Assembly (NCBI RefSeq): GCF_000005505.3
Contig: NC_016131.3
Location: 24,543,001-24,607,000, forward strand
Reading direction: 5' to 3'
DNA length: 64,000 bases
DNA from: Brachypodium distachyon
Taxonomy: Eukaryota > Streptophyta > Magnoliopsida > Poales > Poaceae
Shown here: one piece after another, positions 48,540 through 60,399 of the stretch
Numbering within the stretch: position 1 is the stretch's first letter
Layout of the letters: every line of letters begins with the position of its first letter
Position numbers and translations under genes: made by a program
Notes under the pieces: model-generated
The model's database searches: none
What the model saw: only the letters and a program-made list of their open reading frames with translations
Told to the model about the DNA's origin: nothing

Positions 48540-49851
48540 GACTGTAAGACCCCGGGACCGGAATTATGCAATTTAGCCCTTGTTAACCCTTGCATAATTC
48601 AAGCCTCAGGTTCTTAACCTACGATAAACACTTCAATACATACATGCATTAATGTGCTCATCGCAGGGTTTTTGCAACATGAATATCATTACCAAACTCT
48701 GCAGAAGAGAGTAATTACAAAGCTCATACAAGGAGCAGAATAACAATTATTACAAAGAGAGGACACATGTCCCAACATTACATCATTACATCATCAGAAG
48801 TCGAATTATGCCCGAGTACGGACAAGAATACAGCATGGCCTGAAGAGGCTGGAAGCTGGAAGGAAACCCGCCACGGGTCTCAGAACCCTGATCTGGATCT
48901 CCTGGCTAAACATCGAATCCAACGTCGTGTTCCACGAAGAAGCTAGCGGCTCACCTGCTCTGCTGGAACCTCTGAAGAAAACAACGTTGCAAAGCAACTG
49001 AGTACAAAGTACTCGCAAGACTTACGGGGAGATCTATGCTAGTATGCAACATGTCTCAAAGGAGGGTAAAGTGGAGTTATGCAGCAGCAGATATATCTGG
49101 AGAGACACACTAATGACATCGTCTATGTAGAGGACAAGAAGCGTCTACCAAGTGAGGTGATTAACCTATTTACTAAACACCAACAACACAATCCTCATAT
49201 CACCCCCTCAACACCTTGTGCGGAAGCAATCCAAAGGAAACTCACACTTAAGAAGTTTTAAGAATACCCATGATTAAGGCTAATTACTACTCAAGTTTAT
49301 GAGAATAAGTTGATTAAAATGATTAAGTTCTCTATGATCAAGTAATGACCAACCAAGTCGTCCATGACCGCGGACACGGCTTTCCGAAAGATTTATCCCT
49401 GCAGGGTGTGCCAATTTACCCGTACACGTTCGTCCAACCCTTATTGCCACTCGAGTAGGAACACACAAAAAGGTGTGTCGGCAGGATTGGGCGACACGAC
49501 GTTTCCAAACCCCACAACTAATCCAGGGGACCAACCCAACTGAGTCTAATCCGAAACGAGAGCCCGGCCGAAGCGTCGTACGGACTTAGAGTTGCCTGGA
49601 CAGCTGGTAGTGGTTCAGTGTCCGCAGAATGACCACTCCAGACTAGTGCCGCAATCCTATATGAATGCAAAGTCACCAACAAGTCTCCACGAATATCTGT
49701 GTGCATGCAATGCAAATGCCAAATGGAACGCCCGAACTATGTGGCCCCTGGAAGAGCTATGAACCGAGTACTAAGCCGAGGGGGAACCCATATATTCTCC
49801 CACGAGCGGTTAGCGCGAAGTTTCTTGGGTTGGTGAAAACGAGAACTCAGT

Positions 49852-50888
49852 TGTCGCACCAGTGGCACCCGGGGTACCACCGCTGCACGACGCGTGGGCC
49901 CCGTCCCTGAGTTCCCGGGAAGGTTCCATCCCGGGCGGCGGCTACGAGTAGCCCGGCAAGCTACCAGCCCGAATGGGCTATCGGGGCTTCGAGGAATATT
50001 CCTGCTTGGGCACCTCTCGGGAAGCCGCTCCCTGGGGGGAGGTTCCCGGGTGCGCTGGGCCTGGGCGCTTCTGGGGAGCGACTTGCCGGGACAGGGGGTT
50101 CCCGGGCGCATGCCCCCGCCTCAGGCGCGGGGCCCAGTAGCCAGATCTACAGCGCCACGAGGGCGCGTGGCGGGCTTGGGATGCGCGGTCCCACCAGGGC
50201 AAGGACTAAGGCGCACGGCTCAGTAAATGAGCCGATCGACGGGTTGTTACCCGTCTGATCAAAGGAACAGTGGCTGTCCAATCCTACTCTAGGGGTTTTA
50301 GACCCCTAGTGGCGGAGGTGGCATCCATGCGCGCCACCAGCTCACCGGGGGGAGTTGTATGCCTCCCCGACCGACACTTGTAGCTCATGCACCGCGGCAC
50401 CTCTGGCATCCCCTTGAGTATAAAAGAAGGACCCTCGCCAGCGGTCAAAGGGTTCGGTTCCGCGTGAGTTGAGTTCGGAGGAGAAGGTGGTTCGACGTAA
50501 GATTAGTTGGCTCTAGTGGACAGTGGGGCTGAGTTGGACCAGCTCATAGTTAGCTTCCTGCACTAGCGAAGAGTAGTGAGGAGTACCTATCCAGTGAGAG
50601 GAAGCCCGGGAACTTGCCCGGCAACTTGTAAACACTCGGTTCTAAACTAATACCAGCGCAGACAAGCAGGACGTAGGGTTTTACACCTCCGGGTGGCCCG
50701 AACCTGGGTAAAAACGTGCGCATGTTTGTTCTTAGATTAGCGCACACCCCTAGCACTTCATCGTGCCGGCCCAGTAGGGCCCCATCGGCCGTGCCGGCGA
50801 TCGCCGGGGCTCTACCCCGACGCCCCTACCGAACCTAAAAGGGGGCCGTGGCCGCACGCCCCCGGTGTCGGAGCACCGTGCGACGACA
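49852..50888 (+). mobile_element. Solo LTR, TGTCGCACCAG family (1037 bp)
   Basis: It starts TGTCGCACCAGTGGC and ends GTGCGACGACA, flanked by identical 5-bp TSDs TCAGT (49847-49851 and 50889-50893). The related LTR fragment at 7781-9465 lacks it and reads straight through GAACTCAGTCCTTAG near 9080, an independent empty site that confirms the borders. A TATAAAAGAAGG box lies at about 50420. It belongs to the same family as the LTR of the gypsy element at 54162. Confidence 0.96.
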
Positions 50889-51827
50889 TCAGTCCTTAGG
50901 TCGGCGCCAATGGAACAAAACACCAATGCGTTAGCACGGCCTCCCATCGTTGCCTTGTGCAGGTAATAACAGGTCACAGTTTAATAATTGCAATTAAATA
51001 CAGAAAGTAGCATGTGGATATAGCAAGTGTATAACCCCAAGTAAGGACACTAGACTAGCCATCTAAGCAAGACTTCTAATGACCAACTAGGACAATGACA
51101 AACATGTGACATGGTAATAGGATAAGGAACAAGACAACAGACATTTGAGTAGAGCTGACTAAAGCTATGCAATCCTAAAGGCATCGTGACCAGACTGAGA
51201 TCATAACTTAATGCAAGATTAAGGGAGAGGCAATAGGTATAATCAACATGGTCAAGGAAGGGCTGCTTGCCTGGAGTACTCAATTGCCCGGAATTGAGCA
51301 AGAATCCTGGAAGAAGAACACAAGCGTATTCGTCGTCGTAGGAACCGAAGACTAGCGAGTAAGAAGCAAATACACGACATAAAAGAAAAGTATAAGCATA
51401 CACGATACACATGGTAATTAATATGCGCAATCAAGGGATGATGCGTGACATATTAAGGAATCTGAAAGTAAATCCGGTATACGATTACCAAGTTAAATGG
51501 AGTCCGAAACAATACACATAGCATCTAAACAACTCCATATGCAAAGAATAGAGTTTAATTGATTAACTACACACAACAATGTGATAGTTGTATTAGCATG
51601 CATGAAAATGACATGAATAGGTGCGATGCATGCTTTGAGACAAGAACAACACAAGGATCCGACTAGGTTGGGGTTGCACACACTAATGAAAACAGGGTAC
51701 CTGCAACTATCGATACTATTGGTACAATCACGGGCATCTCATACAACGCATGCATTTCATATATTCGCAACCTAAGAGTCTATGCCATGGGACGGTCGCT
51801 CGTTATACCTTGGACTCCTTTGCGGCG

Positions 51828-52016
51828 TCACGTGGTAGACGAAGTAGTCGACGTAGAGGAAGTAGTCGTACAGGCGAGGTAGTCGTACACGTGGTCGACG
51901 TAGTCCAAGTAGTTGTTCACGTAGGCGACGTAGTCGTTCACGGAAAGGTAGTCGTTCACGATGTAGCCGTCGTAGGCGAAGTAGTCATTCAATCGTCACG
52001 GTCGTAGTCGTTCATG
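51828..52016. repeat. Triplet-phased GTAGTCG repeat cluster in the LTR
   Basis: GTAGTCG-like heptamers recur about a dozen times, with spacings that are mostly multiples of three. They are often followed by TTCACG or TACACG. A second copy of the cluster occurs at 58846-59018 in the other LTR piece. It lies just before the GC-rich leader, where LTR promoters sit. Confidence 0.7.
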
Positions 52017-52781
52017 GCTCCGACTCCAAGGTTCTTCGGTCTTCACGCGCTCACACGGACTTGGGCAGCGACACGGCACACACGGAGCAGCAGCACAGTA
52101 GCAAAACAGCAAGCACCAATGGTAATAGCAGCAAGCAGCAGGCGACTGGGCTTGGAGATGGGCTTCGGCCTGGTCTTGGGCTAGCTGGGCCTGTAGGCTG
52201 GAGAGGATGGGCCAGCAGGGGGGCTTGGAGAGACGGAGAGACGGAGCCGGGCGCTTGCGGCGCACGCGACAGAGAGCAGAGGAGGGGGCGAGCGGGAGGA
52301 AGAAGAAGAAGGGGAGAAGACGAGCGGCGGCGGCCAGGAAAGAAAGAAAAAGAAAGAAAAAGAAAAAGTGAGGAGGGGATCAAATAGCTAGGGTTAGGGT
52401 TTGCCTTAGTGGGCTTTTGGGCCAACAAAAGCCTCAAACCAAAATACAAATTTTGCAATTTAGACTTTCGAAACAAATTAAGAGATGAGAGGCTAGGTCT
52501 AATTAAACCCGGAATAATTTGTCAAATCCAAATTAGATTTTCTATTAAATAATTTTAAGCTTTTAGAAACACAACAAAAAGATAAAGCCGACGACAACAC
52601 AAAAAAAGTGACATTTCGTGCAACGAATAATTATTTCATGCAACATGATGCTAATGACATGGCAAAATAACTATGATGACACAAGCATGACAACATGATG
52701 ACAACAAATAAATTACAAAACAGTCCAAAAGGGCTTAAAAGAAAAGGGTTGGTCGCGGGCTGTTACACAGACCTAACCCCC

Positions 52782-54160
52782 TTAAGATGAATCTCGTCCC
52801 CGAGATTCCGGTTGGCTAGCAAAGAGGTGTGGGTGGTTTTCTCGGAGGTCCTCCTCACGTTCCCAAGTAGCTTCTTCCTCGGTGTGGTGATCCCACAGAA
52901 CTTTGCAGAACTTGATAGTCTTGGAGCAGGTATGTCTCTCTGATGTATCCAAGATTCTGATTGGTTTCTCCTCATACGTGAGGTCACTCTGTATCTGGAC
53001 TTCCTCAAGCAGAATCGTGTCCCTCAACGGTGTGTCGGCCATCTCGGGGTGACATTTCTTTAGTTGCGAAACATGGAACACGTTGTGAACGCTTTCCAAG
53101 GCTTCCTGTAACTCCAACTTGTAGGCTACCTCTCCTTGGCGTGACAAGATCTTGAAAGGTCCAATGAATCGGGGTGCTAGTTTTCCTTTTATTCCAAATC
53201 TCTTAACTCCGCGTATCGGTGAGACTCTTAGATACGCTATGCCATTAACCTCGTAGGTAACTTCCCTATGCTTGGAATCTGCATAGCTCTTCTGCCTCGA
53301 CTGAGCTACCTTTAGTCTGTCTCGAATTAGTCTTACCTTTTCCTTGGCATCCTTTATCAGGTCGGGGCCAAATAGACTACGGTCTCCTACTCCATCCCAT
53401 AACAATGGTGTTCTGCATTTCTTGCCGTACAACACTTCAAACGGTGACATCCTAATGCTAGCTTGGAAACTGTTGTTGTATGAGAATTCTGCTAGAACCA
53501 TAATCCAGAGCGCAAGCTCTCAACATATCCTCAAGGATCTGATTTACCCTTTCGGTCTGTCCATCCGTCTGCGGATGAAATGCCGTGCTGAACTCCAGTA
53601 TCGTGCCCAGAGACTCGTGTAATTGTTCCCAAAATCTTGAGGTAAATTGGGTACCTCTGTCTGAAACTATCTCCTTGGGCACTCCGTGCAAGCATACAAT
53701 CCTGGACATATAGTGCTTCGCTAACTGAGCACTTGTATAAGTGGTCTTCACCGGTATAGAATGGGCGACCTTGGTCAAGCGGTCAACCACTACCCATATA
53801 GAGTCATACCCTGATCTGGTTCTCAGTAATCCTGTGATAAAATCCATGTCTATTTTATCCCATTTCCAGTGTGGCACTGGCAACGGTTGTAACAGTCCAG
53901 CCGGCTTCTGGTGTTCAGCTTTAACTTTGTTGCATACATCGCAACAAGTGATAAATTCAGCGATGTCACGCTTTAATCCAGACCACCAGAATTTTTCCTT
54001 CAAATCCATGTACATCTTTGTGTTCCCCGGATGGGTCGAGTATGGCGAGTCGTGAGCTTCTTCAAAAATCAATTTTCTGATCGCTGGATCCTGGGGTACA
54101 CATATACGTTTCTCAAACCATATAATTCCTTGGTCATCCTCACGAAAACCTTTTGCCTTC
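52782..54160 (-). pseudogene. Chromovirus integrase with chromodomain, frameshifted
   Basis: From right to left it encodes the HHCC zinc-binding region (EAHDSPYSTHPG to CCDVCNKVKAEH) and the integrase core with its DDE residues (WDKIDMDFI, VSDRGTQF, DGQTERVNQILEDM). Then come EFSYNNSFQAS, MSPFEVLYGKKCRTP, the HVSQLKKC segment and a C-terminal chromodomain (CKVLWDHHTEEEATWEREED) ending at 52782. After ACALDYGSS the frame shifts (near 53490) and a few codons are missing, so the polyprotein is interrupted. The right edge is cut by the gypsy LTR at 54162. The protein inserted the element, with the chromodomain guiding it to marked chromatin. Confidence 0.88.
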
Positions 54161-54161
54161 C

Positions 54162-55174
54162 CGTCGCACTAGTGGCACCCAGGGTACCACCGCTGGGCGA
54201 CGCGTGGGCCCCGTTCCCGGGTTCTCGGGAAGGTCTCATCCCGGGGAGCCTCTTTGAGCTCCCCGGCAAGCTACCAGCCCGAAAGGGGCTAGCGGGGCTT
54301 CGGGGAATATTCCCGCGTGGGCACCTCCCAGGAAGCCGCTTCCCGGGAGGGGGTTCCCGGGTGCGTTGGGCCCGGGTGCTTCCCGGGGTCGACTTGCTGG
54401 GACTGGGGGTTCCCGGGCGCTTGCCCCCGCCTCGGACATGGGGCCCAGTGGACAGCGCCATGCGGGCGCGTGGCGGGCGCGGGACGCGCGGTCCCACCAA
54501 GGCAAGGAGTAAGGCACACGGCTCAGTAAACGAGCCAACCGACGGGTAGTTACCCGTCCGATCAAAGGAACAGTGGTTGTCTAATCCTACCCTAGGGTTT
54601 TAGGCCCCTAGCAGCGGAGGTGGCACCCATGCACGCCACCAGCTCACCGGGGGAGTTGTATGCCTCCCCGTTGGACACTTGTAGCCCATGGAGTATGGCA
54701 GCTCTGGCATCGCCTTGAGTATAATAGGAGGACCCATGCCAACGGTCAGGGGGTTGGACAGTTGTTCGGTTCCGCATTGTTTTCTGGCTCGGTTCAGCAA
54801 GTTCGCTTAGTTCGCTCGGTAGGAGCTTAGTTGGCTCCAGTAGACAGCCAGCAGAGAGCAGTGAGGAGCACCTAGCCACTGAGAGAAAGCCCGAGAGCTC
54901 TCCCGGCAACTTGTAAACATTTGATCCGCAAACAATATCAGCTCAGACAGGCAGGACGTAGGGTTTTACACCTCCGGGTGGCCCGAACCTGGGTAAAAAC
55001 GTGCGTGCATCTGTTCTTGGACTAGCGCGTACCCCTAGCACTTCGTCTCGCCAGCCCCGTAGGGCCTCATCGGTCGTGCCGGCGATCACCGGGTCTCCGC
55101 CCCAGACGCCCCTACCGAACCTAAAAGGGGGTTGTGGCCGCACGCCCTCGGTGTCGGAGCACCGAGCGACGACA
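54162..55174 (+). repeat. 5' LTR of the gypsy element
   Basis: It starts CGTCGCACTAGTGGC (first T mutated) and ends GAGCGACGACA. It is the same family as 49852-50888, with matching blocks throughout. The TATA box equivalent (GTATAATAGGAGG at about 54718) is altered relative to TATAAAAGAAGG in the solo LTR. Confidence 0.88.
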
Positions 55175-55675
55175 TCAGGCGCGCCAGGTAGGGGGCGTGG
55201 GAGTGGACAACGCCGGAGATCGCCGGCAGCAGAGTTTCCATCGGCGTCGGCTTCGCTGTTCTTCGCCGACGAGTCAAGTCACCATGTCCCCCAAGCGGGC
55301 TGGTGACTCACGCATAGACCCGCGTGAGGCCCCAGCGGCGCACACGCGGTCGCACGACGTGTGACCTGAGTCGGGGGCTCAGGAGAACCCCGAGCCCTCG
55401 AGGGTGCAGCAAACACAGCTGCCTCCGCCGCCTCCTCGGCCGTCGACCGACAATCGGCCGAGGGGACCGGCTGTCCCCAGTGCCGGGGGCAGTCGGGCGA
55501 GCACGCACGGCGTCGCCCGGGCCAGCCAACGGGTTGAGTCGCGGCCCAAGGACGCCCCGCGGCAGCGGCACCAGGAGCACGCCGTGTCACGGGCAACTGG
55601 GGTTCACAACCTGCACACCCGGAGGCGTCCGGGGCCAGGGCGGGAAGCAGCCGTTCAGGAAATCGGCTGCCCCCC

Positions 55676-56920
55676 GTGCGAACCCCGGCTGAAGCCATCA
55701 TCGCCGCGCGCGTCATGGTGCGGTACGAGCCGCAGCAGGGCACGCCAGTGCACGAGACGTGGGGCGAGGAGTTGGAAGCGCTTCTCGCCCTGGCCGCCCA
55801 GCAGCCGCAAGGCGAGGGCGCCCCGGTAGGCTCCGGCCATGGGCAGAACCTAGAGCGCGGAGACGGGCCACCCGCCTCACGACAGGCGGAGAACCCTCCC
55901 CCTCCTTAGAAGGCCAAGGAGACGGGGGCCCGGAGGGGTCCTCGAACTCATCGCCCACCGTTCCGGGGGGCGATGCGCGTGGCATCTTGAATGCCCGCCA
56001 GCAGGAGGATCTGCGCCCGCGCTTGGAGCGCCGGCGCAGGCGCGAGGTGGAGCGCCAGCGCCCACAGGAGCAGGAAGACGCTCCCATGGGCCCCGAGGAC
56101 GGGTGCACGGCGTTCACGCGCGAGCTGCGGCGGGTGACGTGGCCCCGTAAGTTCCGAGGCCTGCGCTCGGTACGTACGACGGGACCGCTAACCCCAAGGA
56201 TTTTCTCCTGACCTACACGTTGGGCATGCATGCCATCGGTACCGACGACAAGGTCAGGGCGAACTGGTTCCCGATGGTCCTGAAAAGATCAGCGCGAACC
56301 TGGTTTCTCAACCTGCCCGCCGGGTCCATCGCCACTTGGGCGGACCTGCGCGAGCAATTCGTGAGCGCGTTCCAAGGCGGCTATAAGCGCCCAGGAACCA
56401 TGGCGGAGCTGCACACTATCGTGCAGAAACCGGGAGAGATGTTGCAGGCCTTCGTCAACCGTTTCTCCAACCTCTCCTATTCCATCCCGGAGGCGGAAGC
56501 GGCCGCCATCATCAACACCTTCGCCATCAACGTCCGCGATCCCAAGATGCGCGAGAAGCTGAGCACGCATCGGATCCGGACGACGCAAGACTTGTACGCC
56601 CTGGCGCACAAATGCGCCATGGCCGAGGAAGGGCAGCTGGCGCCCGAGCTGGCAGCGAAGGCTGTCGCGAGCCTTGTCGAGGGCTGGCAGAAGAAGGGTT
56701 CCCGCAAGTGCAGTGGGAAGCAAGTCCTCGTTGCGGACTTGGGGGCCCCTGCCGCGAGGCCCGCGAAGAAGGCCTCGCCAGGTGGAGAGTCTGGCGGGAA
56801 GCAGGGCGACACGCCCCGCTGCCCCATACAGAGCAACTCCACCCACGACGCGCAGAACTGCCACGTTTTGCAGGGGATCAAGCAGCGGCGGCAGCAGCGC
56901 CTATGGCGTGATGAAGATGC
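55676..56920 (+). pseudogene. Gypsy gag region, frameshifted
   Basis: Several frames together give a gag polyprotein. An N-terminal charged region contains RPRLERRRRREVERQRPQEQ and CTAFTRELRRVTWPRKFR. A frameshift near 56170-56210 precedes the Retrotrans_gag domain (TDDKVRANWFPMVLKRSART, WADLREQFVSAFQGG, LQAFVNRFSNLSYSIPEAEA). A degenerate zinc-knuckle-like segment (CPIQSNSTHDAQNCHVL) closes it. A further frame change follows near 56880. Gag would have formed the virus-like particle of the element. Confidence 0.75.
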
Positions 56921-57243
56921 CGTCCGTCTATGGAGTCCTCTCCATCAGGTGCGACCTCAAGGACGCGGCCTGGTGCGTTGGCGAAGTCGTCCGGGCCGCT
57001 GCCGCAGCCGACACCGGCGACGAGGACGCTGTCGAGGACGACGGCTTGCCGGGCGATGCCTCGGCAACGAAGAAGGTCCGCGCTACCTTGCAAGAGCTCG
57101 CCGGGGGAGGCGCAGGCTCGAGCTCGCGCCCCGGCAAGGGGCAGGGGCTCCAGGAGGAGGCCGCCAAAGTGAAGAAGCTGTGCCTCCAAGCCGACGACAA
57201 GGAGCGCACCATTACCATCGGTGCGAACCTTGCCGCCGAATAG

Positions 57244-58150
57244 GAAAGCGCCCTCGTCACCTTCCTCCGGGATAACGCCGACGTGTTCGCCTGGCAACCG
57301 TCGGACCTTTCCGGAGTTCCCAGGGAGGTGATTGAGCATTGGCTCGCGGTGCGCTCGGATGCGCACCCTGTCAAGCAGAAGATCCGGCGGCAAGCCCAAG
57401 AGCGGAAAGATTTGATCAAGCAAGAGGTGGGCAAGCTCAAGGCTACCGAAGCAATCAGGGAAGTCCTGTACCCCACTTGGCTGGCTAACCCTGTAGTAGT
57501 GCCTAAAGCAGGGAATAAGCTTCGCATGTGGGTAGATTTTACCGATCTTAATCGCACATGCCCCAAGGATCCCTTCCCTGTACCCCGTATCGACCAGATA
57601 GTTGATTCTACCGCTGGTTGTGACTTGCTGAGTTTTCTGGATGCTTTCTCCGGCTACCATCAAATCAAGATGGCGGTCGAGGATAAGGAAAAGACAGCGT
57701 TTATCACACCGGTTGGCTGTTATTGCTATACATGCATGCCTTTCGGGTTGAAAAACGCGGGCTCCACATTCCAGCGCGCCCTGCGCGAATGTTTGGGGCC
57801 CCAGCTAGGCCGCAACGCAGAGGCCTACATGGACGACATCGTCATCAAATCGAAGCGTGGGGACTCGCTGATTGATGACCTGCGGGAGACGTTCGACAAC
57901 CTCCGCAGGATCAAGCTCAAGCTGAACCCCGATAAGTGCACCTTCGGTGTCAACTCCGGGCAGCTTCTGGGCTTCTTGGTTTCACACAGGAGGATAGAGG
58001 CCAACCCGACCAAAATAGAAGCCATTGAGAAGATGGAGGCCCCCCGCAAGGTGAAAGATGTCCAGCGCCTCAACGGCTGTGTTGCCGAGCTGGGGCGTTT
58101 CATCTCCAGGCTGGGCGAGCGTGCCCTGCCTTTCTTCCGGGTAATGAAGA
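57244..58150 (+). pseudogene. Gypsy reverse transcriptase, 3'-truncated
   Basis: A stop codon (TAG at 57241) sits where the polyprotein would read into ALVTFLRDNADVFAW. Then the RT domain runs open: WLANPVVVPKAGNKLRMWVD, CPKDPFPVPRIDQIVD, FLDAFSGYHQIKM, CMPFGLKNAGSTFQRAL, the catalytic YMDDIVIKS, and the connection LLGFLVSHRRIEANPTK. It ends at FFRVMKKKG where foreign sequence takes over. No intact protease is seen between gag and RT. Confidence 0.88.
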
Positions 58151-58229
58151 AGAAGGGTCCAGTCTCGGGCTGTTACACAGACCTAACCCCCTTAAGAAAA
58201 TAGCATTTTGCACTACGAAATTCGATGCC
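58150..58229 (-). repeat. Second PPT/LTR junction fragment of a chromovirus-like element
   Basis: On the minus strand TTAAGGGGGTTAGGTCTG runs into TGTAACAGCCCGAGAC at 58177, the same junction as at 52767. Only about 25 bp of LTR remain before the gypsy RT. The sequence upstream of the PPT differs from that at 52790, so this is from a related but separate copy. Confidence 0.65.
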
Positions 58230-58718
58230 TGCATCAAAACAAATTCCCCCACCCACATCGGCACAACAGCCGGTATCACATCACATAAGAAATACACGGC
58301 ACGAAGGCCGGTGTCAACACACATTTAATATGTTTGAACATGCACGTACACCGGTCCCGAGGTTAAACTTAACCCTAGGGCTAACCCCTAGGGGCTAAGC
58401 TCCCCCATACCAGCTATATATAGAGAGAGAGAGCTGCAGAGAGAGAGAGCTAGAGAGAGAGAGGGAGCTCATCCGAGCAAAATTAAAGCAAGAGAGAGAG
58501 GGGGAGGATCATCACTAGGGTTAGGGGGAGCTCCAGAGACAGCATGAGCAGCCCGGGAGAGCCGCCCACTGCTGGTGTAGCACCAGTGGCGGTGACTATC
58601 ACCACCGCCACTGGTAGCCCTCATGGATGCCTCGAGAGGCCTCCAGTGGCGGTGTGTTTTTTGGTCCGTTTTAACCGCCACTGGAGGGGGATCACGGATG
58701 GGGTTTTTTGTAGTAGTG
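58230..58718 (-). mobile_element. CACTA transposon terminal fragment
   Basis: Read on the minus strand it starts CACTACTACAAAAAACCCC at 58718, a CACTA (En/Spm) terminus. It then shows subterminal repeats of the CCAGTGGCGG / CCGCCACTGG type at 58570-58690. The related LTR at about 51697 continues without this insertion, confirming the right edge. The left limit is uncertain. GA-rich microsatellite sequence (58421-58465) lies inside, and no transposase is present. Confidence 0.7.
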
Positions 58719-59607
58719 GAAACAGGGTACCTGCAACTATCGGTACAATCACGGGCATCTCATACAACGCATGCATTTCATATATTCGCAACCTACGAGT
58801 CTACGCCACGGGATGGTCGCTCGTTATACCTTGGACTCGTTGCGGCGTCGCGTGGTAGACGAAGTAATCGACGTAGAGGAAGTAGTCGTACGGGCGAGGC
58901 AGTCATACATGTGGTCGACATAGTCCAAGAAGTTGTTCACGTAGGCGACCTAGTCGTTCACGATGTAGCCGTCATAGGCGAAGTAGTCGTTCAATCGTCG
59001 CGGTCGTAGTCGTTCATGGCTCCGACTCTGAGGTTCTTCGGTCTTCACGCGCTAACTCGGACTTGGGCAGCGACACGACACACACCGAGCAGCAGCACAG
59101 TAGCAAAACAGCAAGCACCAATGGCAATAGCAGCAAGCAGCAGGCGGCTGGGCTTGGAGATGGGCTTCGGCCTGGTCTTGGGCAAGATGGGCCTGCAGGC
59201 TGGAGAGGATGGGCCAGCAGGGGGCTTGGCTGGGCCTGGCGAGCAGCAAGTAACAGCCGGAGGTGAGGCGAGCGGCAAGGCGCAGGCGCGGGCGGAGCAG
59301 AAGCAGCGTGCAAGGGAGGCAGCGACGAGGCGACGAGGTGGAGGCAGCCAGACGGAGGCGGAGGCGGAGGTGCGAGCAGGCGCGAGGAGTGAGGGCGGCG
59401 CCAGAGAAAAGGGAGAGGCGGCGCCGGCGAAGCGGCCATGGGAGAGGGAGAGAGGAGGAGAGGGGGAGGCGCGGGCAGGCGGGCGACGCGGCCGACGGGA
59501 GCAGGGGAAGAGGCGTGCGAGGTGGTGGCGCTGGAGCAGCAGGCGGGCGGCACGCGTGGTTGGCTTGGCGGCGCTGAAGCAGGGGAGGCGCTCGGGGACG
59601 CAAAGGG
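58719..59607 (-). mobile_element. Fragment of chromovirus LTR
   Basis: From 58719 the sequence follows the LTR at about 51697-52210 closely, including the GTAGTCG cluster and the cagcagcac-rich stretch. It then continues into a GC-rich leader that ends abruptly at 59607 within the reverse transcriptase/RNase H reading frame of the minus-strand element. The long frames on both strands here come from base composition. Confidence 0.7.
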
Positions 59608-60350
59608 CGGACAACTCTTCCTCCTTGCATCAGAAGACATCCCAAACCTTGACATGAAGTGTCACAGTATACTTGGAAATCTTCTTGTAAGTTGGGTAAA
59701 ACAAGGATGGGTGCAGACACTGGTCTCTTCTTCAACTCTTGAAAACTTTCTTCGCACTTTGATGTCCACACAAATTTCTTTTCCTTCTTCAGAAGTTCAG
59801 TCATGGGTCTTGCTATCTTGGAAAAATTCTCAATGAATTTCCTGTAGTAGCCAACAAGTCCTAGGAAGTTGCGAACATCACCGACATTCTTAGGTGCTTG
59901 CCATTATGTCACTGCTGCTACCTTAGCTGGGTCGACAGCAAATCCTGCTCCTGACACGATGTGTCCTAGAAAACTGACTTCCGATAACCAAAATTCAAAC
60001 TTGCTGAATTTGGCGTACAACTTGTGTTCTCTAAGTTTCTCCAGGATCAACCGTAGATGTTGCTCATGTTCTTCTTTGCTCTTGGAGTAAATCAGGATAT
60101 CATCAATGAACACTACGACAAACTTGTCCAAATATTCCATGAATACCTTGTTCATCATGTTCATGAAGTATGCTGGTGCATTGGCCAATCCAAATGGCAT
60201 CACTGTATACTCATACAAGGCATACCTAGTGGTGAAGGTTGTTTTGGATATATCCGCTTCTCGGATCTTCAACTGAAAATAGCCTGATCACGGATTGATC
60301 TTTGAGAACACACATGCTGCTTTCAAATCATCGAAAAGACCATTGATTAC
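59608..60350 (-). pseudogene. Chromovirus reverse transcriptase/RNase H fragment
   Basis: The minus strand reads LKAACVFSKIN, a TGA stop in place of the Arg of the DLRSGY motif (60285), then [34 protein letters not shown] and the catalytic [19 protein letters not shown]. Next are [13 protein letters not shown], a second disruption near 59900, and the RNase H start (CDTSCQGLGCLLMQGGRVV). There it is cut at 59607. It is the same element type as the integrase at 52782-54160 and probably the same insertion. Confidence 0.85.
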
Positions 60351-60399
60351 CCGTATGAGGTGGAGCGGCCGGGCTTTGATTGATACATGAAGCCCCTAC

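Larger units (their letters stand above)
48543..52767 (-). mobile_element. 3' LTR of a minus-strand chromovirus, with a nested solo LTR
   Basis: On the minus strand the LTR begins TGTAACAGCCCGCGACC at 52767, directly after the polypurine-like tract TTAAGGGGGTTAGGTCTG. It ends GGGTCTTACA at 48543. Removing the 1037-bp solo LTR at 49852-50888 and its 5-bp TSD leaves about 3.2 kb. Related pieces are at 7781-9465 and 58719-59607. It supplies the terminator end of the element whose integrase lies at 52782-54160. Confidence 0.8.
54162..58165 (+). mobile_element. Truncated plus-strand Ty3/gypsy retrotransposon (LTR-gag-RT)
   Basis: The element has inserted into the chromovirus integrase region in the opposite orientation; CTTCC (54157-54161) would be its left TSD. 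It holds a 5' LTR (54162-55174), a primer-site-like segment (TCAGGCGCGCCAGGTAGGGG), a gag region and a reverse transcriptase. It stops inside the RT gene near 58150-58165, where a fragment of chromovirus LTR/PPT sequence begins. RNase H, integrase and the 3' LTR are missing. Confidence 0.85.

Noticed and set aside
59016..59804. Long frames of 213-250 codons on both strands
   Set aside because: They sit in the GC-rich LTR leader. One continues into the RNase H fragment only because the breakpoint at 59607 happens to be in frame.
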